Positions 1 through 4,995 of a stretch of 6,732 bases of DNA are shown here, in pieces. The translations under genes and the position numbers were made by a program. Origin of the DNA: ARS98 sp030744725 (lineage in GTDB: Bacteria > Planctomycetota > Planctomycetia > Pirellulales > Pirellulaceae); contig JASLPZ010000369.1 of NCBI GenBank assembly GCA_030744725.1, forward strand, positions 1 to 6,732, written 5' to 3'. Position 1 is the stretch's first letter. Every line of letters starts with the position of its first letter. The notes under the pieces are model-generated. The model saw nothing but the letters and a program-made list of their open reading frames with translations, ran no database searches and was not told the origin of the DNA.

Positions 1-1
1 C

Positions 2-460
2 GGTGCGCAGATGCCGGTCGACTATTTGCAGCGAACTGGCTATCGCCTGCCGAGCGGAGCAGAATTCGAATACGCCAGTCGAAGCGGGACGTCAAGTCGC
101 CGGTTCTATGGCCAATCCGACGAGCTGCTGGAGAAGTACGCTTGGTATGTCGACAACGCAAACCAACAACCTCAGCCGGTGGGACGGTTGAAGCCGAACG
201 ACGTCGGCTTGTTCGATACACTCGGCAACCTCCGTAAGTGGTGTCAGGAAACTCATCAAGACGAGCTGCCGCTCATCATTGACGGTGTGATCAAGGATAG
301 TGAGGACACATCGATTCTGCAAAAAGGAGGCCTACGTGTCATCTGGGGCACGTGCTATTGGGATAATCGAAGCGGCTGCCGCTGCGGACGGCAATCCAAG
401 TTCGCACCAGAAAGCAGCGGTTCGGGCGTTGGCTTTCGTATTGCTCGAACACTCAACTGA
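2..460 (+). CDS. SUMF1/FGE-sulfatase-domain protein, C-terminal fragment (5' end off window)
   Basis: The reading frame is open from base 2 (G-A-Q before the first Met at base 11) to TGA at 458-460, so the gene enters from the left and the Met at 11 is not its start. The 152 visible residues are the C-terminal part of a formylglycine-generating-enzyme-like (SUMF1/EgtB/PvdO) domain: GYRLPSGAEFEYASRSG corresponds to the family's YRLPTEAEWEYACRAG, then KYAWYVDNA, VGRLKPNDVGLFDTLGNLRKWCQE, KGG and a closing GVGFRIAR. The domain ends at the C-terminus, as is usual. In planctomycetes this subtype, with PVDYLQRTGYRLP and the ELLEKYAWY stretch, is often fused behind a Ser/Thr kinase, but that part is outside the window. 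The canonical GGSW after the last segment is replaced by GGLR. The paired copper-ligand cysteines of true FGE (human Cys336 and Cys341) are not clearly present, although GTC, SGC and RCG cysteines occur nearby. A sulfatase-activating role is therefore not established. Family confidence is high, function low. Confidence 0.9.
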   Translation, partial: GAQMPVDYLQRTGYRLPSGAEFEYASRSGTSSRRFYGQSDELLEKYAWYVDNANQQPQPVGRLKPNDVGLFDTLGNLRKWCQETHQDELPLIIDGVIKDSEDTSILQKGGLRVIWGTCYWDNRSGCRCGRQSKFAPESSGSGVGFRIARTLN

Positions 461-503
461 TGGCGGCCACGGTGAACCATCAACGACAATACAGTAGATG
501 AAA

Positions 504-520
504 GGGGACAACCTGTCTCC
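504..520 (-). terminator. Small hairpin between convergent genes, possible terminator of the LRR gene
   Basis: GGGGACA (504-510) and TGTCTCC (514-520) form a 7-bp stem with one G.T wobble and a 3-base loop. Read on the minus strand the stem is followed by TTTCAT, a weak T-run, and it lies 15 bases past the LRR stop codon. The position between two convergent genes favours a terminator. The short stem and poor T-tract leave a REP-like repeat as an alternative. Confidence 0.4.
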
Positions 521-534
521 AAGCGTGATGCCTA

Positions 535-1575
535 TCAGCCGAGAACACGGCTCTCGATTTCCTCGACCGGCTTCTCCGGTTCCGAACCACCAAATACCTG
601 TACTGTGGAGATCGCGTCGGACAGCTCAGATGCTCCTGTGGTCGTGACGCGGGATTCGTTCACATAGACCTCTTTGAGTTGGCGTAATTCACGCAGGTAT
701 TGGAGGCCGTCGTCGCTTACCTCGGTCTCACCGATGTGCAAGACTTCCAGCGCCGTCAACGACTTGAAGCGAGCAATTCCGGTGTCGCTGACTTGAGTCC
801 TCGCTAGCGAGATAGACTTAAGGTGGCTGAATTCGGCAATCACCTTCAGCCCCTCGTCGGAAACGCTTGTCCCGGTCAACCACAACTCGCGCAAGTCCTC
901 GAGGTTGCGTAGACAATTAAGTCCGGCGTCGCCGATGCTCGTCCCACTCAGATTTACCATGCGCAGTTGTCTGCAGGTGACGACGGGCAGCAGATCGTCG
1001 TCTGTCACCGCCGAATCGTGCAAGTCCAACGCCACAAGATCGTACTCGTCATTCAACTCGCCGTGACCGCCGTACGTTACGAGGTGTTTCAAACCGTGCA
1101 ATTCCAACGGATTCAAGACGATATTCAAATCGGGGCGCAACTGCCTGAGTTGGAAGACTCCATCACTAGTAACGGCTGACGGCGTGACTGAGATGCGTTT
1201 CAGATTTCTTAGCGCCGCCAATCTCATCAGTCCAGCGTCCGTGATCCGTGTTCCCATCAGGTTCAAGTCCTCAAGGCTGTCGAGGCGTTCGATGTACCGG
1301 AGCTCGACATCAGCAATGTCTGCAAATTGGAGATTCAGCAACTTGAGCTGTCCAAGGCGTGCCAGCGAACTGAGTTCTTTGGCGTCCAACTCACTGGGCC
1401 ACAGATTGATTTGAGTTACCCGTCCCCAGGCGTCACGTTGCGCGATGGCGCCCAAGTCTACGAGCCTTTCGTAGCGCGTTCGGGCCGTTCGGATCGACAC
1501 CCAGAGGCACACAACAACCACCGAGACGGTCAGGGCGCACGCAATCCCGATCCGCAGCACAGTTCTGGCACGCAT
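535..1575 (-). CDS. Membrane-anchored leucine-rich-repeat protein
   Basis: I chose the ATG at 1575 (346 residues) because GGAG lies 7 bases upstream of it. An in-frame TTG at 1593 would add six residues, MKRRRR, but has no visible ribosome-binding site. The stop is TGA at 535-537. The N-terminus has basic residues, then a hydrophobic segment at about residues 5-26 (VLRIGIACALTVSVVVVCLW), a signal anchor or uncleaved signal peptide that would place the rest outside the cytoplasm. About ten LRRs of 24 residues follow (about 55-322), with consensus L-x-x-L-x-L-x-x-T-x-V-S-D-x-G-L-x-x-L; clear units read NLSGTSIGDAGL, WLTGTSVSDEGL and HIGETEVSDDGL. A block of about 28 residues at 151-178 without the repeat pattern splits the array into four and six repeats. 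The tail (about 323-346) is acidic. Such LRR proteins are numerous in planctomycetes and usually have no known partner; protein binding is inferred from the fold only. Confidence 0.9.
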   Translation of the reverse strand: MRARTVLRIGIACALTVSVVVVCLWVSIRTARTRYERLVDLGAIAQRDAWGRVTQINLWPSELDAKELSSLARLGQLKLLNLQFADIADVELRYIERLDSLEDLNLMGTRITDAGLMRLAALRNLKRISVTPSAVTSDGVFQLRQLRPDLNIVLNPLELHGLKHLVTYGGHGELNDEYDLVALDLHDSAVTDDDLLPVVTCRQLRMVNLSGTSIGDAGLNCLRNLEDLRELWLTGTSVSDEGLKVIAEFSHLKSISLARTQVSDTGIARFKSLTALEVLHIGETEVSDDGLQYLRELRQLKEVYVNESRVTTTGASELSDAISTVQVFGGSEPEKPVEEIESRVLG

Positions 1576-1603
1576 TCGTCTTCTCCGCTTCAACGCACGA
1601 TGA

Positions 1604-1625
1604 TCGCCGCTGAACGTCGCGGCGA
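1604..1625 (-). promoter_or_regulatory. GC-rich hairpin in the LRR gene 5' leader
   Basis: TCGCCGC (1604-1610) and GCGGCGA (1619-1625) are perfect 7-bp inverted arms with an 8-base loop. The structure ends 28 bases before the ATG at 1575 and 10 bases before the alternative TTG at 1593. It would be part of the mRNA leader if transcription starts farther right. There is no T-tract, so it is not a typical terminator. It could reduce or gate translation initiation, or be incidental in GC-rich DNA. Confidence 0.35.
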
Positions 1626-1640
1626 GATGACTTAGAATTC

Positions 1641-1669
1641 AGACTAGCAACTACATCTGCCTATGCCAA
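1641..1669 (-). promoter_or_regulatory. Weak candidate promoter for the LRR gene
   Basis: On the minus strand TTGGCA (1664-1669) and TAGTCT (1641-1646) are separated by 17 bases. The -35 matches TTGACA at 5 of 6 positions. The -10 matches TATAAT only at its first, second and last positions. A start near 1634 would give a leader of about 60 bases containing the 1604-1625 hairpin. This is pattern matching only. Confidence 0.22.
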
Positions 1670-1747
1670 GCGAATTCGTCGCCACAGTGATGTGATGCTG
1701 GTTAGTCTCCTTATGGTCGAAAGCTTGTCGTATTTGAGTCAAGTTCT

Positions 1748-1769
1748 AGCGCGTTCTTGACAAGGCGCT
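1748..1769. promoter_or_regulatory. Nested palindrome in the divergent intergenic region
   Basis: AGCGC (1748-1752) pairs with GCGCT (1765-1769), and inside them CTTG-A-CAAG (1756-1764) is a second perfect dyad on nearly the same centre. Because the centre is a single base, this fits a protein-binding DNA palindrome better than an RNA hairpin. It lies between the divergent LRR and Rrf2 genes. No known operator is recognised. Confidence 0.3.
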
Positions 1770-1831
1770 CATCTTGCAGTTGCTTCTGTCCCTTTCGCGC
1801 TTTCGGTATCACCGGGAGTTGAGAAGAGCGA

Positions 1832-1861
1832 TTGACACTTGGGAGGCGGAGTGGTTATCAT
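1832..1861 (+). promoter_or_regulatory. Sigma-70-like promoter for the Rrf2 gene
   Basis: TTGACA (1832-1837) is a perfect -35 and TATCAT (1856-1861) matches TATAAT at 5 of 6, with an 18-base spacer. Transcription would begin near 1868 and give a leader of about 70 bases before the GTG at 1937. A weak inverted repeat AACTA-N8-TAGTT (1884-1901) lies just downstream and could be a binding site for an autoregulator. Planctomycete promoters are poorly characterised, so this remains a sequence match. Confidence 0.45.
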
Positions 1862-1862
1862 C

Positions 1863-1937
1863 ATGAACCAGATAAAGTGCGGAAACTACGTTCAGATAGT
1901 TGGCTTTATTGACTCCTCTCTTGAAAGGCCGAAGTAG
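1863..1937 (+). CDS. Possible 24-codon upstream ORF overlapping the Rrf2 start
   Basis: ATG at 1863 opens a 24-codon frame (begins MNQIKCGNYV, ends SSLERPK) that stops at TAG 1935-1937. The G of this TAG is the first base of the Rrf2 GTG start (TAGTG), an arrangement typical of translational coupling. GGAG at 1848-1851 is 11 bases upstream, a long but usable spacing. Against it, the candidate promoter's -10 box ends at 1861, so a transcript from that promoter would begin after this ATG; the mini-ORF would need a more upstream start. No homology is recognised. It may be a leader peptide or a chance open frame. Confidence 0.25.
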   Translation: MNQIKCGNYVQIVGFIDSSLERPK

Positions 1938-2401
1938 TGGCAAGTGGCCAGTTCTTTTCGCAACGTTTCAGCTATGGTCTCCATGCTCTGGCGTTTGTAG
2001 CAACAAAGCCGGCCGGTGAATTAACAACACTGCCCGAATTAGCCGAATGGATGGCGACGATCTGGCCCAGTGCTTCCGATACGTATTTATCGAATGTAGT
2101 TCAGCGGATGGCACGTGGCAGACTGTTGCGTAGTCACCGTGGTATTGCGGGCGGTTATTCACTCGGCCGACCGGCGGACCAGATCACGGTTCGCGATCTT
2201 GTTGAATTGCTGGAAGGCATCGAGATAAGTCGCTGTAGTTTGTCCCTTGAGGACGAGTGCCCCATTATGGGTCGCTGTACTATCCAACGCAAAATGGCCG
2301 CGTTGGAAGAAGGGTTTCTGGAATCACTGGCGGGTCTCACGGTAGCCGAACTCGCCAAGGACATCAGGACCACTCCGCCTAAGACCAAACGCTCCTCGTA
2401 A
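1937..2401 (+). CDS. Rrf2-family transcriptional regulator with three-cysteine (Fe-S type) motif
   Basis: The protein has 154 residues, a normal length for the Rrf2 family. GTG at 1937 is the only sensible start, because an in-frame TGA sits at 1922-1924; AAAGG at 1924-1928 gives an 8-base spacing. The N-terminus FSYGLHALAFVA matches the family's Y-A-L-x-A-L-x-x-L-A helix. Residues about 29-65 are the helix-turn-helix with the YLSNVVQRMARGRLL recognition region, and SHRGIAGGYSLGRPADQITV (67-86) is the typical wing. DLVELLEGIE leads into C100-x7-C108-x5-C114, the place and style of the Fe-S ligands in IscR, NsrR and RsrR relatives. A long helix (about 117-131) closes the dimerisation region. 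Known members sense NO, Fe-S status or redox state. Cluster binding here is inferred from the cysteines. It is a stand-alone gene, convergent with the haem-protein genes, and its targets are unknown. Confidence 0.93.
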   Translation: MASGQFFSQRFSYGLHALAFVATKPAGELTTLPELAEWMATIWPSASDTYLSNVVQRMARGRLLRSHRGIAGGYSLGRPADQITVRDLVELLEGIEISRCSLSLEDECPIMGRCTIQRKMAALEEGFLESLAGLTVAELAKDIRTTPPKTKRSS

Positions 2402-2414
2402 GACCAAACGCTCC
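2380..2414 (+). repeat. 19-bp tandem duplication across the Rrf2 stop codon
   Basis: TAAGACCAAACGCTCC occurs at 2380-2395 and again at 2399-2414, a perfect 16-base match with a 19-base period. The second copy supplies the Rrf2 stop codon (TAA 2399-2401), whereas the first copy is read in another frame as part of P-K-T-K-R-S-S. Because 19 is not a multiple of three, the duplication changed the C-terminal reading frame. Confidence 0.85.
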
Positions 2415-2419
2415 CAACC

Positions 2420-2461
2420 CGGGACACGACCGCCGACACCATTTCTTGCGGGTGTGTCTCG
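2420..2461 (+). terminator. Hairpin terminator after the Rrf2 gene, at a convergent junction
   Basis: CGGGACACGACCGC (2420-2433) pairs with GCGGGTGTGTCTCG (2448-2461) as a 14-bp stem with one A.G mismatch and two G.T wobbles, closing a 14-base loop. It is followed by TTTGGTT, a T-rich tail on the + strand. It begins 19 bases after the Rrf2 stop and ends 34 bases before the stop of the opposing gene, so it may block read-through from both sides; the minus-strand side lacks a T-run. Confidence 0.65.
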
Positions 2462-2494
2462 TTTGGTTAATCAGTCGTCAGATGGCATCGGCTG

Positions 2495-4945
2495 TCACTC
2501 GCTTGGCTGGCGGCTTTCAGTTGTCTGGCTCTTGTGCCAAAACGACCTCCAGTACCGCTCGTCCGTCTCGTAGACATTGATCGGGTCAGACGGCTCCAGG
2601 TCTGCGGAGAGGATGCCGAACCGTTTCATCTCGCGGACGTAATGCTTGTTCGGCCGGAATCCAGGCATGTCGAAACGCTTATCGGCGGCAAGCCGGTTTG
2701 CGGAAGCGCGGATTGCCGAGAGGATCGCCTGATAGACCGGATCGGCTGTGTTCTTCAAAACACCGTCGCCGCAGAGTGCAAAGCCACCCTCTGTTTTTGC
2801 CAACGGCGCGCGAAGCACCAATGACTTTTCGGGACGGGAGAGATTGCACCGCGACTGCAAGCTATTGAGGTCAAACTTACTCGCCAACCTTCCGTCGCGA
2901 CGCTTACCGTCGTGACAACTGCCGCACCGTTTGACCATCGTCTCGTAGGGCAAGGCGACAGGGTACATGCCACACCCGAGTGCGGCGTAAGTTCCAGGGT
3001 AAGTGGCGCTGGTATCGATCCAAAGTCGCACGGTCTTTCGCTCTAATTCAGTGAGCTCAGCATCATAGTGACTCCCATCGATCAACTTCATGAGTCGACT
3101 GGCGGAGCTGCCAATCGTTCGTGCGGCGCGGTTGGAATAGGGCTGATTGCGCCCATCGGCCACCAAACCGTGCCTGACAATGGTCCAGTAGCTGTTGGTA
3201 TATTTCGGCGTATGGTCACCGCTGAGATCCACCTTTCCTTCGCGACGATCTGGGTTGTGACATTCGACACAGCGTTTGTTCAAGATCGGCTGAATATCGC
3301 GCGGGAAATCAAGTACGGAGGGAACATCACTGATCGGCGCGACTTTGTTAGGCGGGTGCTTCAGAGCCATCAGCCCCACGCCAACAGGAGCCGTGCGTGA
3401 CCGCTGCTCGTGACAACCGACACAGCTGGTTCGCTCGCCCGGCTGAATGGTAACAAAACTCTGCATACGTTTGACTGACAAATCGTCTTTGTCCAAAGCC
3501 ACCAGGAACAATGATCTGAGCGCGGGCAGTTCCATGTACGCCGAGCCGTCTGGTTCGACTGGAACGGTGCCCAGCACCCGCGCCATCGTAAACGTGCCAC
3601 CAATGCTGATCGGTTCCATGCCACCGGAGAAGTGGACCGGCTCGGGAAGTTGTTCGAGTACCAACAGGCTCTTGATTTCACCACGCTCGATACCTTCCAT
3701 ATTGCGGCCGTTATAGATGTCGGCCAACACCAATTCGCCCGTCTCCTTGGAAAGGTCTGCTTGCGAGCCAATTGTGGGTTCGCGGCGCCGCGCGCGAAGT
3801 GGACGCGGTTCGTGACATTCCATGTGCCGCTCGTCAGACGGTAGTGCGTAAACCAGTTCCGTATTCCCGTCACCGTCCATGACGAAGAGGCCTTGCTGGT
3901 TGGCCACCAAAAAGCACTCCTCGGTCATAGCGAACGGATCACGGAACATCTGATTGCCTTTGCTGATCTGCTTTGTCACCGGACGAATGTCCGGCCCAGC
4001 ACTCGGATCGACGACCGTCACGTGTCCCATGTGCTCGGGACGTCCGTGGCCTGGCGAAAACGAGACGACCACTTTGTTCGTTCCTTGAATCGGCTTGGCA
4101 TCCAGCATCGCCGTGCCACCAAATTCGTTTCCATACCACGTCATTTGGCCCGTACCGTCCGGGTTCACTGTCCAGAGATGATGGAAGTGTACCTGGCTGC
4201 GGTCGACGTATTCCCAACGCATGTAGAGCACACGGCCATCCGGCAACACCCAGGGTGTATTGTCGTGGTCGTTGTTGCTCGAAACCATTCGGATGCTACT
4301 GCCATCGGCGTCGCAACGGTAAAGTGTGGCGACTCGGCTAAACCAGCAGTTGACAAAACGTCGGCAGCGGCTGGAACCGAACATGATTCCGCCGTCAGGT
4401 AGATAAGTCGGTTCGATGTCATCGTCCGGCCCATCGGTCAATTGCGTCAATCCTGTGCCGTCGATATTGATCTCGTAAAGATGATAGGTTGGCGTCCCAC
4501 CCCGGCGATAAGAGAAAAGGATTTTCTTGCCGTCGTAGTGCATCTGGGGATCCCGCACACCTCCTTTGGGATCATCAATCAGCCGCTTCAACTCTCCCGT
4601 GCGCAGATTCAGGCGGCACAATCTTCCTCCCTCGCCGTAGCCCCGCAACGTCTCGCCATCGGGATACTCGCCAAAGCCGCGTTCCGGTCCCGGCCCGTAG
4701 TCGCAACTGTAGTAGCCGAAACTGACGTACCAATGGTCCCGGCCTGAGACACGTGTGGCGAACACGATTTCATCCACACCATCCAAAGGACCATCAAGCA
4801 TACGTGCCAGCAGTTTTCCGGGTGTGTGCTGTGCAACGTCCTTTGCGAAGGCCGGATTCAGACTCATGGTGAAGGAGGAACCAAGTGTCAGGATCGCGAA
4901 TAACTTCGTACACCACCGCATCGTCGATTTGGCGTTCATGGCCAT
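2495..4945 (-). CDS. HzsA-related exported propeller protein with three c-type haem motifs
   Basis: The product has 816 residues, stop TGA at 2495-2497. The start is ATG 4945 or the in-frame ATG 4939; AAGGA upstream is 4 bases from the first and 10 from the second. Residues 1-34 are a signal peptide ending PAFA-K. Residues about 45-370 are a PD40/TolB-like beta-propeller (DPQMHYDGKKILFSYRRGG, IEPTYLPDGGIMFGSSRC, TPWVLPDGRVLYM). Residues about 440-515 match the hydrazine synthase alpha middle-domain type (VLGTVPVEPDGSAYMELPA) and end in the first haem motif, C508-VG-C511-H512. A planctomycete cytochrome-c segment follows (DIQPILNKRCVECHNP, C559 to H563), then CGSCH (C674 to H678) with NLSRPEKSLVL and H768. 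HzsA itself, as I recall it, has about the same length but two haems. Proteins of this type are common in non-anammox planctomycetes, with no established function. It follows the propeller-peroxidase gene by 45 bp, probably in one operon. Periplasmic redox or electron-transfer activity is inferred; hydrazine synthesis is not supported. Confidence 0.9.
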   Translation of the reverse strand: MAMNAKSTMRWCTKLFAILTLGSSFTMSLNPAFAKDVAQHTPGKLLARMLDGPLDGVDEIVFATRVSGRDHWYVSFGYYSCDYGPGPERGFGEYPDGETLRGYGEGGRLCRLNLRTGELKRLIDDPKGGVRDPQMHYDGKKILFSYRRGGTPTYHLYEINIDGTGLTQLTDGPDDDIEPTYLPDGGIMFGSSRCRRFVNCWFSRVATLYRCDADGSSIRMVSSNNDHDNTPWVLPDGRVLYMRWEYVDRSQVHFHHLWTVNPDGTGQMTWYGNEFGGTAMLDAKPIQGTNKVVVSFSPGHGRPEHMGHVTVVDPSAGPDIRPVTKQISKGNQMFRDPFAMTEECFLVANQQGLFVMDGDGNTELVYALPSDERHMECHEPRPLRARRREPTIGSQADLSKETGELVLADIYNGRNMEGIERGEIKSLLVLEQLPEPVHFSGGMEPISIGGTFTMARVLGTVPVEPDGSAYMELPALRSLFLVALDKDDLSVKRMQSFVTIQPGERTSCVGCHEQRSRTAPVGVGLMALKHPPNKVAPISDVPSVLDFPRDIQPILNKRCVECHNPDRREGKVDLSGDHTPKYTNSYWTIVRHGLVADGRNQPYSNRAARTIGSSASRLMKLIDGSHYDAELTELERKTVRLWIDTSATYPGTYAALGCGMYPVALPYETMVKRCGSCHDGKRRDGRLASKFDLNSLQSRCNLSRPEKSLVLRAPLAKTEGGFALCGDGVLKNTADPVYQAILSAIRASANRLAADKRFDMPGFRPNKHYVREMKRFGILSADLEPSDPINVYETDERYWRSFWHKSQTTESRQPSE

Positions 4946-4965
4946 CGAGTCCTTTTGTTTTTGGG

Positions 4966-4995
4966 GATCTTGGCTACACGGAGATCTTGACTACA
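4966..4995 (-). repeat. 17-bp tandem duplication across the propeller-peroxidase stop codon
   Basis: GATCTTGGCTACA (4966-4978) and GATCTTGACTACA (4983-4995) are two copies with a 17-base period and one mismatch. On the minus strand the copy at 4983-4995 contains the functional stop TAG (4991-4993), and the other copy carries a second TAG in a different frame within the 45-bp intergenic spacer. The remainder of the spacer holds the AAGGA ribosome-binding site of the next gene. Confidence 0.8.

Noticed and set aside
1327..1635. 102-codon + strand frame over the start of the LRR gene
   Set aside because: It is antisense to the LRR coding sequence and its low-complexity His/Arg/Ser-rich translation resembles no family.
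1757..1785. TTGACA at 1757-1762 as a second rightward promoter
   Set aside because: No acceptable -10 box lies 16-18 bases downstream; the hexamer is part of the palindrome at 1748-1769.
2380..2414. CRISPR array or attachment site
   Set aside because: Only two copies with a 3-base gap, no spacer-length separation and no cas or integrase gene; it is a simple tandem duplication.
3893..4402. 169-codon open frame on the + strand inside the HzsA-like gene
   Set aside because: It lies wholly antisense to a gene with clear propeller and haem motifs, shows no recognisable domain, and similar long antisense frames occur along the same gene.
2495..4945. True hydrazine synthase alpha subunit of an anammox bacterium
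   Set aside because: The haem motif number and the residue after the first motif differ, no HzsB or HzsC gene is beside it, and the neighbouring gene set fits heterotrophic planctomycetes, where HzsA-related proteins are common.
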